Source: Sneathiella chungangensis (lineage in GTDB: Bacteria > Pseudomonadota > Alphaproteobacteria > Sneathiellales > Sneathiellaceae). From it: a stretch of DNA of 64,000 nucleotides. A model generated the notes under the pieces. The model was given only the letters and a program-made list of their open reading frames with translations. It did not search any database and was not told the DNA's origin. Where the stretch lies: assembly GCF_009882935.1 (NCBI RefSeq), contig NZ_WTVA01000002.1, forward strand, positions 335,827 to 399,826, given 5' to 3'. Shown piece after piece: positions 24,492-34,324 of the stretch. How positions within the stretch are numbered: position 1 is the stretch's first letter; each line of letters opens with the position of its first letter. Made by a program: the position numbers and the translations under genes.

Positions 24492-25457
24492 TCAGATTTT
24501 CTCCAGCAATTCTTCCTTGAGCGTCTCGCTACAGAAGGCGGCGCGGATGGCGTTTCTTGTAATGCCGGTAAGGTCCGCTTCTGACAGGCCGTAAAAGCGG
24601 GCGGCCTCCGTATATTCATGACCGATGGAGGTTGCGAAAAAGGGCGGATCGTCGGAATTAAGTGTGACGATTGCCCCCGCCTTCATAAAGGCTTTAAACG
24701 GGTGAAGCGCGCGACTTTTATAGAGACCCGTCGCGACATTGCTGCCGGGACACATCTCGAGAGGAATTTTCTTCTCGGCGAGTTCTTCCAACAGCTCGGC
24801 ATCTTCAATCGCCCGCACGCCATGCCCGAGACGACTAACCGGCAGTTCGTCGAGACAGGCACGAATACTCTCCGGGCCGCCAAATTCTCCCGCATGATTT
24901 GTCGTTGGAAACCCGGCGTCCCGCACCAGGTTGAAGGCAGGGGCGAAATCCCTGGGATGAAACTGTGCTTCGTCGCCACCCATGCCGAAGCCGACAACGT
25001 AGTCGTGGGGCGTGGCAACGAACTTTCGGGCGACGTTCAGCGCCCGTTCCGGGCCGAAATGACGGACGCATGTCACGATGATCCGTCCTTCGATGCCGAA
25101 GGCGGTCCGCGCATCGTCAATACCGGCGGCGATGCCATCCAGATGATCGGCGTAGCTCATCCCCACCTCCGCCGCGTGATCGGGGGAGGAGAACATCTCG
25201 ACATAGATGGCATCTTCCCGCGCGCATCTTGCGAGATAGTCAAAAGTAACCGTCCGGTAGTCGTCTTTGGTGAGGATTGCCGCCGCCGCTTTGTCGTAAC
25301 AACTGAGAAAGTCCCAGAAATCAGTCCAGGCGAATTCCCCGTCCGATTTGAACGTCGCCGGATCAATCCTCGCGCCGTTTCGCGCCGCCATTTGCCGGAC
25401 AAGCGCGGGCGTTGCCGTGCCTTCCAGATGCACATGAAGTTCCGCTTTCTTGACCAT
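24492..25457 (-). CDS. add: Adenosine deaminase
   Basis: A 321-aa amidohydrolase that converts (deoxy)adenosine to (deoxy)inosine. Metal and catalytic motifs are present: HVHLEG (residues 8-13), HAGE (about 190), LGHG (about 212) and NSDDP near residue 270. It is the last gene of the nucleoside operon, starting 2 nt after the deoB stop, so it feeds inosine to the purine nucleoside phosphorylase encoded upstream. It converges on ompH with a 2-nt gap. An adenine deaminase function cannot be excluded from sequence alone, but context favours adenosine. Confidence 0.92.
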   Translation of the reverse strand: MVKKAELHVHLEGTATPALVRQMAARNGARIDPATFKSDGEFAWTDFWDFLSCYDKAAAAILTKDDYRTVTFDYLARCAREDAIYVEMFSSPDHAAEVGMSYADHLDGIAAGIDDARTAFGIEGRIIVTCVRHFGPERALNVARKFVATPHDYVVGFGMGGDEAQFHPRDFAPAFNLVRDAGFPTTNHAGEFGGPESIRACLDELPVSRLGHGVRAIEDAELLEELAEKKIPLEMCPGSNVATGLYKSRALHPFKAFMKAGAIVTLNSDDPPFFATSIGHEYTEAARFYGLSEADLTGITRNAIRAAFCSETLKEELLEKI

Positions 25458-25459
25458 GG

Positions 25460-26662
25460 CTAGCCCAAAAAACTCTTACCATGTGCCAGAGGCGGCAGGC
25501 CAAGATGACTGGTGATCGACTGGCCGATATCGGCAAAACTGTCCCGCTCCCCGATGGGGCCGCCCGGGATGCCCGGCCCGAAAGCGATTATCGGCACCAC
25601 TTCTCTTGTGTGGTCCGTGCCCTCCCATGTGGGGTCACAGCCATGATCGGCGCTCAGTATCACGATATCACCATCCTTAAGCCTGGCCATCAAATCGGGT
25701 AGGCGCGCATCGAATTCCTCAAGTGCCCTGGCATATCCGGCGACATCGCGCCGATGGCCGTAGGACTGATCGAAATCCACCAGATTAGTGAATACAAGGC
25801 TGCCATCCTCTGCGCGCGCGATGGCGTCGATGGTGGCATCCGTCAGGGCCATATTCCCGGCCGCCTTGACGATTTCACCTGTTCCCTGATGCGCAAAGAT
25901 ATCCCCGATTTTGCCGATTGAAATCACCTGGCGACCGGCGGCGGTCAGTTGATCAAGCAGCGTGGGTTCCGGCGGGGGAACGGCAAGGTCCTTGCGGTTG
26001 GCCGTGCGGGTAAACTGTCCCGCCGTGCCGATAAAGGGGCGGGCGATAACGCGTCCGATGCCCAGTGGATCGACGAGGCCCCGGGAGACGTCACACAGCG
26101 CATAAAGCCGGTCCAGCCCGAAGGTTTCTTCATGGGCCGCGATCTGAAGGACGCTATCGGCGGAGGTGTAGAGGATGGGCTTGCCACTTTCCATATGCTC
26201 GACGCCCAGCCGTTCGATGATTTCCGTGCCGGAGGCATGGCAATTGCCAAGAATACCGGGGAGATTGCCGCGATCGATCAGCGCGTCCGTCAGGTCCTTC
26301 GGGAAACAGGGAATGGTTCTCGGAAAATATCCCCAATCGAACATGACGGGCACGCCCGCCATTTCCCAATGACCGGATGGGGTGTCCTTGCCCTTGCTTC
26401 GCTCCTGTGCGATCCCGTAAAGCCCGGTATAGCTTCTGCGATCCCCCGGTTTGCCGTGATATTCGTCATGGGCGGCGAAAAGCCCGAGGCTCCTGAGGTT
26501 TGGTAAATTCAGCGGTCCCGAGCGTCCCGCCGCATCCGCGCGGCCCAGGGCCGCCGCTTCCAGAATATGGCCAAAGGTATCCGCGCCGACATCGCCGAAA
26601 ACATCCGCGTCCCGCGCGGCGCCGAGACCGAAGCTGTCAAGAACAATGAGGATTGCCCGCAT
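25460..26662 (-). CDS. deoB: Phosphopentomutase
   Basis: A 400-aa alkaline-phosphatase-superfamily enzyme that interconverts (deoxy)ribose-1-phosphate and -5-phosphate. The N-terminal metal Asp is in [27 protein letters not shown] carries the phosphorylated Thr, and [19 protein letters not shown] near residue 340 carries the remaining metal ligands. It directly follows deoA with no gap. Together with DeoA/PNP upstream and DeoC it completes the path from nucleosides to glyceraldehyde-3-phosphate and acetaldehyde. Confidence 0.97.
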   Translation of the reverse strand: MRAILIVLDSFGLGAARDADVFGDVGADTFGHILEAAALGRADAAGRSGPLNLPNLRSLGLFAAHDEYHGKPGDRRSYTGLYGIAQERSKGKDTPSGHWEMAGVPVMFDWGYFPRTIPCFPKDLTDALIDRGNLPGILGNCHASGTEIIERLGVEHMESGKPILYTSADSVLQIAAHEETFGLDRLYALCDVSRGLVDPLGIGRVIARPFIGTAGQFTRTANRKDLAVPPPEPTLLDQLTAAGRQVISIGKIGDIFAHQGTGEIVKAAGNMALTDATIDAIARAEDGSLVFTNLVDFDQSYGHRRDVAGYARALEEFDARLPDLMARLKDGDIVILSADHGCDPTWEGTDHTREVVPIIAFGPGIPGGPIGERDSFADIGQSITSHLGLPPLAHGKSFLG

Positions 26663-28009
26663 CTATATATCCCCCTTTGTGAGGCGGTGACGAACTGGCG
26701 CTGAGAGGCTCGGCGGTTCCTCCGAAATGGTGATCGCGTCCAGAATTCTCCGCTCCGCGCGGTCTGCATCTGCGTCATTCCGGGCAATAATGGTCGCGAT
26801 CGGGCTTCTCGGTCCAAGCTTGGCGCCAAGCCCGGCAATATCAGCAAGGCCGACACCATAATCAATGGTATCCGATGCTACATGCCTGCCGCCGCCGAGA
26901 TCCATGACGGCGACACCCATCTCACGCACATTTATCGCGCCAATATAGCCGCGCTTCGGTGCGATGACGTCACGTCGAACAGGGGCAAGGGGAAGATGCC
27001 TGTCCATATTCGTCATAAGATCCTTGGGGCCCCCGAGGGCGGCAATCATCTGGGCGAACTTTTCGGCTGCCGTACCGCTGGTCAGGGCGCCTTTAACGGC
27101 GAGCGGAGCCGTCACTTCGTCGGCAATCCCCGCGATGACCAGCATTTCGGCGGCGAGGGCGGAAACCACTTCCAGGAGCCGCGGTTCGACATTTTCGCCC
27201 ATCAGGAAATCTATTGTTTCGCACACTTCTATAGCGTTTCCTGCCGTTTTGCCGAGAACTTCATTCATATCCGTCAGAAGCGCCGTTGTCGGCAGTCCGG
27301 CGCCGTTGGCGACCGCGACGATGCTGCGGGCGAGTTCGGTTGCGTCGCCATAGTTCTCCTTGAACGCGCCGGAGCCGAATTTCACATCCATCACCAGTGC
27401 ATCCAGCCCGGCCGCCAGCTTCTTCGAAAGGATCGACGCAGTGATAAGCGGGATGGACTCAACCGTCGCTGTCACGTCACGGATGGCGTAGAAGCGTTTA
27501 TCCGCAGGCGCAAGGTCATCCGTCTGGCCGATGATGGCGCATCCGATATGCTTGACGGTCTTCGTCAAGAGAGTCGGGTCTGGGGCCGTGTTATAGCCGG
27601 GCACACTGTCGAGCTTGTCGAGGGTGCCGCCGGTATGGCCGAGGCCGCGCCCGGAAATCATCGGCACCGCCCCGCCGCAGGCGGCAACGATCGGCGCCAG
27701 CATCAGGCTGACCTTATCACCAACGCCGCCGGTGGAATGCTTGTCAACAACCGGTCGGCCAAGATCGGCTTTCGACCAGTCCATCACATGGCCGGATTTG
27801 ACCATGGCGCGGGTAAGTGCCACCCGTTCATCCATGGTCATGCCCTGAAAGAAGACGGCCATGGCGAAGGCGGCGATCTGCCCCTCCGAAATCGAATTAT
27901 CCGTGAGACCCCTTACCAGAAAAAGGATTTCGGCCTCACTCAAGGCCGAGCCATCGCGCTTTTTGCGAATAATTTCCTGGGGGAAGAATTTTTCCGGTTT
28001 AGTCGCCAT
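26663..28009 (-). CDS. deoA: Thymidine phosphorylase
   Basis: A 448-aa enzyme that splits thymidine (and deoxyuridine) with phosphate to the base and deoxyribose-1-phosphate. The family signature [21 protein letters not shown] (about residues 118-138) and the phosphate-binding [15 protein letters not shown] (about 88-102) are present. Its start overlaps the end of the aldehyde dehydrogenase gene by 11 nt, and deoB starts directly after it. It is the pyrimidine entry point of the operon. Confidence 0.97.
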   Translation of the reverse strand: MATKPEKFFPQEIIRKKRDGSALSEAEILFLVRGLTDNSISEGQIAAFAMAVFFQGMTMDERVALTRAMVKSGHVMDWSKADLGRPVVDKHSTGGVGDKVSLMLAPIVAACGGAVPMISGRGLGHTGGTLDKLDSVPGYNTAPDPTLLTKTVKHIGCAIIGQTDDLAPADKRFYAIRDVTATVESIPLITASILSKKLAAGLDALVMDVKFGSGAFKENYGDATELARSIVAVANGAGLPTTALLTDMNEVLGKTAGNAIEVCETIDFLMGENVEPRLLEVVSALAAEMLVIAGIADEVTAPLAVKGALTSGTAAEKFAQMIAALGGPKDLMTNMDRHLPLAPVRRDVIAPKRGYIGAINVREMGVAVMDLGGGRHVASDTIDYGVGLADIAGLGAKLGPRSPIATIIARNDADADRAERRILDAITISEEPPSLSAPVRHRLTKGDI

Positions 28010-30383
28010 AAGGTATCCAGATGTTTTTGATTTGCGTGGCCTGGCGCAGGAATTCCCGGCCTTCGCCCTGGGTCACGTCGAACCAGTTTCGCGCCCTGCC
28101 GTTGTTCACCCAGGTCCGTTTCATATTGCCTGTTGAGGCGGCCTCAACGAGCTTACCGCCGGTTTGAGGGCCGAAATACCAGACGGATTTAACGTCATCA
28201 TGCTCGGCGAGTGTTTTGGTAAGGCTGTCCCGCGGGCCGGTTATGATATTGAAAGCTCCCGCCGGGACATCCGAAGTTTCCAGTACCTGATAGAAATCGG
28301 TCGCGGAGAGCGGATGCCGTTCCGAGGCGATCAGCACAATGCGGTTGCCCATGGCTAGGGCAGGGGCCGCGAGCGAAATCATGGAGAGGAGCGGGCTTTC
28401 ATCCGGGCAGACCATGCCAATTGTCCCGATGGGCTCCTTCATGGCAAGAGTGACCCCACGCATCGGTGGGGAATGGACCGCGCTTTCATATTTGTCCGTC
28501 CAGGCGCCATAGGAAAACAGTCTCTGGATCGTTGCCTCGACTTCATCAACGGCTTTCTTGGCGCTGACGCCGGTTGTCTGGCGGAGGCGTTCCGCGAACT
28601 CGGCTTTCCGGATGTCCAGATTTTCTGCGAGATAATAGAGAACCTGTGCCCTGTTATGGCTGCTCGCCTTGGTCCAGCCGGTCGCTTTTCGCGCGGCTTC
28701 AACGGCGTTGCGGACATCCTTGCGGTTGCCGTCGCCGACGTCGCCGATTTTTTCACCCTTTGCTGAGAAAACGGGAAGGCTGTAACCGGAATCCGGCCGC
28801 GCCTGCTTGCCGCCGATATATAGTTTCGCTGTTCGGTCAACATGGGCGAGTGACGAGGTGCTTGCGCTCTTGCGCTCCGGCGTCTTCTCCGCATCTTTGG
28901 AAAGTTGCAGTTTCGAGAGGAAATTCGGCTTCAAGACCTCCATCATGCCTTCATGACCGCCTTCTCGTCCATAGCCGGATTCGCGGTTTCCGCCAAAACC
29001 ACAGGCGGCGTCGAACTGGTTGGTCGAGTTGATCCATACGACGCCGCAATCGAGCTTTGGCGCGATATCGAGGGCGAGATTGATATTCTCGCTCCAGACC
29101 GAGGCGGCCAGTCCATAGCGGGTGTTATTGGCGATGGCGACAGCTTCATCCGGTGTGCGGAAGGTCATGGAGACGATAACGGGGCCGAAAATCTCCGCCT
29201 GCGCGACCGTCGCCGCCGGAGCGACATTGCTGATTAACGTCGGCGGATAGAAGCATCCTGCCGTTGGCAACTTGCATTCCGGTTGCCAGACAATGCCGCC
29301 TTCCTCCGCCCCTTTGCCGACGAGTGATGTTATCGTTTCCAGTTGCACCGGATCGACGATGGCGCCCATGTCGATGGATTTATCGAGGGGGTCGCCAACG
29401 CGCAACGTCTCCATCCTTTTTTGGAGCTTGGCGATCATTCTCTCCGCGATGCCCTCCTGCAGCAGCAGGCGAGATCCGGCGCAGCAGACCTGCCCCTGAT
29501 TGAACCAGATGGCGTCGACAACGCCTTCGACGGCACTGTCGAGATCCGCATCCTCGAACACGATAAAGGGGGACTTTCCGCCAAGCTCGAGCGTGAGATG
29601 CTTGCCGCTCCCTGCCGTCACGCTTCGAATGCGGCGGCCCACGTCGGTGGAACCGGTGAAGGCGATCTTGTCGATATCGGGATGTTTGACCAGGGCTTCC
29701 CCGGTCTTGCCGTCACCCGTCACGATATTGACGACGCCAGCGGGAAGCCCGACATCCTTGCAGATTTCGGCAAAACATAGAGCGGTGAGAGACGTATATT
29801 CCGCGGGCTTCAGAATAACCGTGTTTCCGGCCGCAATGGCGGACGCTATTTTCCATGCGAGCATGAGGAGCGGGAAGTTCCAGGGAATAATCTGACCGAT
29901 GACGCCCATGGGCTCAAACTCTGCGAATTCCTGCTCCTGCAATTGCGCCCATCCGGCGTGGTGGTAGAAATGCCGGGCGACGAGCGGGATATCAATATCC
30001 CGCGTTTCACGCACAGGCTTTCCATTATCCAGCGTCTCCAGCACGGCAAGCAGCCGGGCATTGCGCTGGATCGCGCGGGCGAGGGCATAGAGAAAGCGCG
30101 CGCGGGCCGGACCGCCGAGGGCGCTCCATCCCTTTTGCGCCTTGCGCGCCGCCGCAACAGCAGCATCGACATCCTTTGTATTTCCCGCGGCGATCTTGGC
30201 CAGAGGCTCGCCCGTTGCCGGATTGCGGCTCTCGAACCATTTTTTGGACTGCGGCTTGGTCCAGTCGCCATCGATGAAATGATCGAACTTGCCCTGTCGC
30301 GCGGCAATCCATTGAAGCGCCGCCTCACAACTTTCCGGGGCGGGACCATAATTCATGCTGTCAAATTTTTCGGCAATGCTCAT
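27999..30383 (-). CDS. ALDH16-type two-domain aldehyde dehydrogenase
   Basis: A 794-aa protein with two aldehyde dehydrogenase domains. The first (about residues 35-490) is complete: [17 protein letters not shown] with the general-base Glu, and GQVCCAGSR with the nucleophile Cys. The second (about 520-780) keeps the fold ([27 protein letters not shown]) but lacks the Cys and Glu motifs. This matches bacterial ALDH16. Sitting between deoC and deoA, it probably oxidises the acetaldehyde that DeoC releases, or a deoxysugar aldehyde; this is inferred from position. It starts 9 nt after deoC. The second domain likely serves in dimer assembly, as known for ALDH16. Confidence 0.93.
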   Translation of the reverse strand: MSIAEKFDSMNYGPAPESCEAALQWIAARQGKFDHFIDGDWTKPQSKKWFESRNPATGEPLAKIAAGNTKDVDAAVAAARKAQKGWSALGGPARARFLYALARAIQRNARLLAVLETLDNGKPVRETRDIDIPLVARHFYHHAGWAQLQEQEFAEFEPMGVIGQIIPWNFPLLMLAWKIASAIAAGNTVILKPAEYTSLTALCFAEICKDVGLPAGVVNIVTGDGKTGEALVKHPDIDKIAFTGSTDVGRRIRSVTAGSGKHLTLELGGKSPFIVFEDADLDSAVEGVVDAIWFNQGQVCCAGSRLLLQEGIAERMIAKLQKRMETLRVGDPLDKSIDMGAIVDPVQLETITSLVGKGAEEGGIVWQPECKLPTAGCFYPPTLISNVAPAATVAQAEIFGPVIVSMTFRTPDEAVAIANNTRYGLAASVWSENINLALDIAPKLDCGVVWINSTNQFDAACGFGGNRESGYGREGGHEGMMEVLKPNFLSKLQLSKDAEKTPERKSASTSSLAHVDRTAKLYIGGKQARPDSGYSLPVFSAKGEKIGDVGDGNRKDVRNAVEAARKATGWTKASSHNRAQVLYYLAENLDIRKAEFAERLRQTTGVSAKKAVDEVEATIQRLFSYGAWTDKYESAVHSPPMRGVTLAMKEPIGTIGMVCPDESPLLSMISLAAPALAMGNRIVLIASERHPLSATDFYQVLETSDVPAGAFNIITGPRDSLTKTLAEHDDVKSVWYFGPQTGGKLVEAASTGNMKRTWVNNGRARNWFDVTQGEGREFLRQATQIKNIWIPYGD

Positions 30384-30392
30384 TGTCTTTCC

Positions 30393-31379
30393 TCACGCCA
30401 TCGGATGACGGAAATCGGCGGAATAACGGCCGGTAACGAAATGCTCCAGCTGGCGCTCGATATCGCCCAAGAGGCTGGAAGCGCCAATGCGGAAGAGATC
30501 GGATTGCAACCAGTCATGTCCGAGTTCCTCCTTCATCATGATCTGATACGCGAGCACGTCTTTCGCGGTGCTGATCCCGCCCGCAGGCTTGTAGCCGACC
30601 TTGTGCCCCGTCATTTCAAGATATTCGCGGATCATGCGGACCATGACGAGGGTCACCGGCAGGGTCGCGTTCACGCTCTCCTTCCCCGTCGAGGTTTTGA
30701 TGAAATCCGCGCCGGCCATCATGGCGACCATGCTGGCCTTGGCCACATTGCGAAGGGTGACGATGTCGCCAGTGCCAAGGATGGCCTTCATATGCGCGTC
30801 CCCGGATGCGGCGCGAAAAGTCTTCACTTCGTCATAGAGCGCCTGCCAGTTGCCGGTCAGCACATGACCGCGAGTGATGACGATATCGATTTCCTCTGCG
30901 CCTGCCGCAACAGAGGCTTCAATCTCTTTCACGCGCAAATCAAATGGGCTGAGCCCGGCTGGAAATCCGGTCGAGACGGCGGCAACAGGAATATTTGTGC
31001 CCTTCAAGGCCTCGACTGCGGTTTCCACCATGCTGTGATAGACGCAAACCGCGCCGGTGGTGATGCGGCGATCTCCCATCCCCATAGCGTCAAGAAGATC
31101 GGCGCGCACCGGCTGACGGGCCTTGGCGCAAAGTCGCTTGACCCGACCCGCCGTGTCATCACCGCTCAAAGTTGTCAGGTCGATACAGGTGACGGCTTTC
31201 AGCAGCCAGGCGGCTTGCGTCTCCTTCTTGACGGTGCGGCGGCCGCCCAGGGTGGCCGCGCGGCGTTCAACCGCGCTTAAATTCACGCGGATCCGGTCCA
31301 GCGCATCGAGATCGAGCGGCATGCCGGGATTGCGCGCATGGCCTTCTGGGGCCGGCTTCAGGGGGCTAATTGACGCCAT
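30393..31379 (-). CDS. deoC: Deoxyribose-phosphate aldolase
   Basis: A 328-aa class I aldolase that cleaves deoxyribose-5-phosphate to glyceraldehyde-3-phosphate and acetaldehyde. The Schiff-base Lys lies in DFIKTSTGK, and the second active Lys in VGYKPAGGISTAKD. It is longer than the E. coli enzyme because of an N-terminal extension of about 60 residues, as seen in many DeoC2-type proteins. Its start overlaps the PNP gene by 14 nt. Confidence 0.96.
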   Translation of the reverse strand: MASISPLKPAPEGHARNPGMPLDLDALDRIRVNLSAVERRAATLGGRRTVKKETQAAWLLKAVTCIDLTTLSGDDTAGRVKRLCAKARQPVRADLLDAMGMGDRRITTGAVCVYHSMVETAVEALKGTNIPVAAVSTGFPAGLSPFDLRVKEIEASVAAGAEEIDIVITRGHVLTGNWQALYDEVKTFRAASGDAHMKAILGTGDIVTLRNVAKASMVAMMAGADFIKTSTGKESVNATLPVTLVMVRMIREYLEMTGHKVGYKPAGGISTAKDVLAYQIMMKEELGHDWLQSDLFRIGASSLLGDIERQLEHFVTGRYSADFRHPMA

Positions 31380-32235
31380 TTTCCGTACTCCGGATGTGAG
31401 CTTTCAAAAGTTCGCGTTTCAGGGTTTCCAAAAAGACGATAACCAGACTTTCAAGATCCGCCGCCGCAATTTTCGCGCATTCGAGTGTTTGTTCGTGGCT
31501 GAGCTGGGTCTTGCTCATGCCGGCGGCCAGATTAGTAATGTTGGAAATCGCGGCGACGCGCAGGCCGCAATGCCGGGCGACGAGCACCTCCGGCGTCGTC
31601 GACATACCTACCGCGTCCGGCCCCAAGGTTTTAAAGGCCCTGATCTCCGCCGGAGTTTCGAAATTGGGTCCGAGGTAATGCAGATAGACGCCTTCATGCA
31701 ATGTGATGCCGAGTTCCTTGGCGACCGCCGCGAGATGCTGGCGCAAGGTGGGATCATAGGCATCCTCCATCGAGAAAAAGCGCGGTCCGAATTCATCATC
31801 ATTTGCACCCACCAAAGGATTCAGGGCCGTGAAGTTGATATGATCCTTGATCATCATCAGGCTGCCCGGCCCCATTTTCTTTTTGAAACTCCCCGCCGCA
31901 TTGGTGAGGAGCAGAATTTCAATGCCAAGCAGTTTCAGCATCCGGATCGGCAGGGCCAGATCCTGCGGATTTACCCCTTCGTAATAATGCACACGCCCCT
32001 GCATGCAGGCGACGGCCATGCCGCCCAGTCGTCCGAGAATGAGTCGCCCCGCATGCCCTTCCACAGAGGAACGGGGAAAGTCCGGGATTGTTTCGTAATC
32101 GATGCTTGCGACCATTTCAATTTTCTCGGCGAGGTCGCCAAGGCCGGAACCCAGCACGATACCAACGCGAGGGGTAAAGCCCGGCGCTGCCTTTTTTACG
32201 AAATCAGCGGCCTTGTGCGGATCAAGTGTCATCAT
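31366..32235 (-). CDS. punA: Purine-nucleoside phosphorylase (trimeric class)
   Basis: A 289-aa phosphorylase of the PNP/MTAP class. GIVLGSGLGDLAE is the phosphate loop, PRSSVEGHAGRLI and GRVHYYEG carry active-site residues, and GMSTTPEVLVARHCGLRVAAISNITNLAAG is the family signature (split over about residues 190-220). It cleaves inosine and guanosine, giving (deoxy)ribose-1-phosphate for DeoB. Its ATG overlaps the permease stop (ATGA), and the next gene overlaps its end, so translation is coupled. Confidence 0.94.
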   Translation of the reverse strand: MMTLDPHKAADFVKKAAPGFTPRVGIVLGSGLGDLAEKIEMVASIDYETIPDFPRSSVEGHAGRLILGRLGGMAVACMQGRVHYYEGVNPQDLALPIRMLKLLGIEILLLTNAAGSFKKKMGPGSLMMIKDHINFTALNPLVGANDDEFGPRFFSMEDAYDPTLRQHLAAVAKELGITLHEGVYLHYLGPNFETPAEIRAFKTLGPDAVGMSTTPEVLVARHCGLRVAAISNITNLAAGMSKTQLSHEQTLECAKIAAADLESLVIVFLETLKRELLKAHIRSTENGVN

Positions 32236-33203
32236 CTTTCCTTAATATAGGGCTCGCCGATGGCTTTTGGTGGATTCGCCTTGCCGACAAATCCGGCGAG
32301 CAGCAATACCGTCAATATATAGGGCAGCGCTTGGATAAACTGAACCGGAATGACGCCGACGACCGGCAGTTCCACCCCCTGCAGGCGTGCCTGCACGGCA
32401 TCGGTAAAGGCAAACAAAAGGCAGGCGAACAAGGTTGGTACCGGACGCCATTTCCCGAAGATGAGCGCGGCGAGGGCCAGATACCCCTTGCCGGCCGTCA
32501 TGTCGCGGATAAAACCGGCGCCATGGGCCGTCGAAAGGTAGGAGCCGGCAATGCCGCACAGCAGGCCTGTCACGGCGAGTGCCTTGTAGCGGAGCAGATC
32601 AACAGTGATCCCGGCGGTATCCACGGCATGGGGATTTTCGCCGACGGCGCGGACGCGAAGCCCGAATCGGGTCTTGTAAAGTATCCAGGCGCAGATCGGA
32701 ACCGCCGCGGCCGCCATATAGACGATGATGTTATGGCCGGATATCAGTTCCGCATAGATATAGCCGACGATGGGGACGTCACGCATGGTTTCTGCAAAGG
32801 GCAGGGTGAGCGAGCGGAACCGCGCATCGCCGCTGAGCGGTGGTGTCTGGCCGCCCATACGGAACCAGGCATAGCCCAGCGTCGGGGCAAGCCCGGCGAC
32901 AACAATATTGATCGCCATGCCCGAGACCACCTGGTTGCCTTTATGGGTGACGCAGGCATAGGCATGCAGCATGGATAATGCGATTGATGTAATGATTCCG
33001 GCGCCAAGCCCGACCCAGGCGGAGCCGGACAGGGCCGCAACCGCCGCCGCCGCGAATGCCGCGCCGAGCATCTTGCCTTCAAGGCCGATATCGACGACGC
33101 CGGAGCGTTCGGAAAACATCCCGGCGAGTGCGGCCAGCACTAGCGGCGTCGCCACGCGGAAGGTCGCGTCAAGAAGCAGCACGATAATATGGAAGGTTTC
33201 CAT
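32232..33203 (-). CDS. Nucleoside ABC transporter permease (NupQ-like)
   Basis: A 323-aa inner-membrane permease of the branched-chain/nucleoside (BPD_transp_2) type with about eight to nine hydrophobic segments. The opening FRVATPLVLAALAGMFSERSG and the segment VDIGLEGKMLGAAFAAA are characteristic of the second permease of BMP-type nucleoside importers. It partners the permease directly upstream, with which it shares one base at 33203. Its gene overlaps PNP by 4 nt. Confidence 0.93.
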   Translation of the reverse strand: METFHIIVLLLDATFRVATPLVLAALAGMFSERSGVVDIGLEGKMLGAAFAAAAVAALSGSAWVGLGAGIITSIALSMLHAYACVTHKGNQVVSGMAINIVVAGLAPTLGYAWFRMGGQTPPLSGDARFRSLTLPFAETMRDVPIVGYIYAELISGHNIIVYMAAAAVPICAWILYKTRFGLRVRAVGENPHAVDTAGITVDLLRYKALAVTGLLCGIAGSYLSTAHGAGFIRDMTAGKGYLALAALIFGKWRPVPTLFACLLFAFTDAVQARLQGVELPVVGVIPVQFIQALPYILTVLLLAGFVGKANPPKAIGEPYIKER

Positions 33204-34324
33204 CAGCTCGCCTCCACCGGCCGGCGTGGGGCAATGCGGCGATAGGCAGCCTCGATCTTCGGGCGGAACATATGTTCAAGCGCGCCGGAGAAGAGAATGA
33301 TCAGTCCCTGAATGACGATCACCATTTCCTTGTTGATCGACTTCATCTCGAAGGCCAGTTCCGAACCACCCTGATAGAGAGCCCCGAAAAGGAGGGCCGC
33401 AAGAAAAATGCCGATGGGATGGTTGCGGCCCATCAGCGCGACGGCGATTCCGACAAAACCATATCCGCCGGTAAAGTCGAGGATCAGGCGATGCTGCACA
33501 CCCTGAATTTCATTTATACCGACGAACCCCGCCAGCGCGCCCGAAATCATCATGGCGAGGATAATGTTTTTCGCGGGGGAAATACCGGCATAGCGCGCCG
33601 CCGTTTCATTTTGCCCGACGACCCGGATCTCGTAGCCCCACCTTGTCTGCCAGACAAGGAAATAGAACCCGGCGCTTAGCGCGAGCGCATAAATAAAGGA
33701 GAGATTAAGCGGCGTTTCCGGCATGGCCAGGAAATCATGGAAATAGGGCAGCCAGGTGGTTTCGATAAACCGCCGGCTCTCCGGGGATTGTCCGTTCGGA
33801 TCGATCACGACCTCGACCAGCAAATAGGTGAGGAGAGACGCCGCGATGAAATTGAACATGATCGTCGTGATCACGATATGACTGCCGCGCTTTGCCTGAA
33901 GATAGGCGGGAATATAGGCCCAGGCCGCCCCGAAAACTGCGGCGGCGATGATCGCGAGCGGAATAATCATCCAGAACGGCAATCCGTCAAGGTAAAGACA
34001 GATAAGACCGACGCCGATCCCGCCAAGTGCCGCCTGTCCCTCCGCGCCGATGTTGAACAGGCCGCAGTGAAAGGCGATCGCGACGGCGAGGCCGGTGAAG
34101 ATAAAGTTCGTTGTATAATAAAGCGTGTAGCCGATGGCTTCGGGATAGCCGAAAGCACCGTAGAGAAGAACTTTCAACGCTTCCAGCGGGTCGTCGCCGA
34201 CAATCAGGATGACGATGCCAGAGAGCACGAACGCCGCGACGAGATTGACCAGGGGAATCAGCGCATAATTTACCCAGCCGGGGATTTTAAGGGGCGCGCC
34301 GAATCTTACCTTCTCTTGCGTCAT
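33203..34324 (-). CDS. Nucleoside ABC transporter permease (NupP-like)
   Basis: A 373-aa permease with nine to ten hydrophobic segments. The FNIGAEGQAALGGIG motif (about residue 90) and TIMFNFIAASLLTYLL (about 160) mark the first permease of BMP-type nucleoside importers. It forms a heterodimeric channel with the permease encoded next. Both ends share a base with the neighbouring genes (34324 and 33203), so the transporter genes are translationally coupled. Confidence 0.93.
   Translation of the reverse strand: MTQEKVRFGAPLKIPGWVNYALIPLVNLVAAFVLSGIVILIVGDDPLEALKVLLYGAFGYPEAIGYTLYYTTNFIFTGLAVAIAFHCGLFNIGAEGQAALGGIGVGLICLYLDGLPFWMIIPLAIIAAAVFGAAWAYIPAYLQAKRGSHIVITTIMFNFIAASLLTYLLVEVVIDPNGQSPESRRFIETTWLPYFHDFLAMPETPLNLSFIYALALSAGFYFLVWQTRWGYEIRVVGQNETAARYAGISPAKNIILAMMISGALAGFVGINEIQGVQHRLILDFTGGYGFVGIAVALMGRNHPIGIFLAALLFGALYQGGSELAFEMKSINKEMVIVIQGLIILFSGALEHMFRPKIEAAYRRIAPRRPVEAS

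Noticed and set aside
29943-31280. Plus-strand ORF of 445 codons over deoC and the aldehyde dehydrogenase
   Set aside because: Antisense shadow; deoC and ALDH16 motifs on the minus strand are clear.
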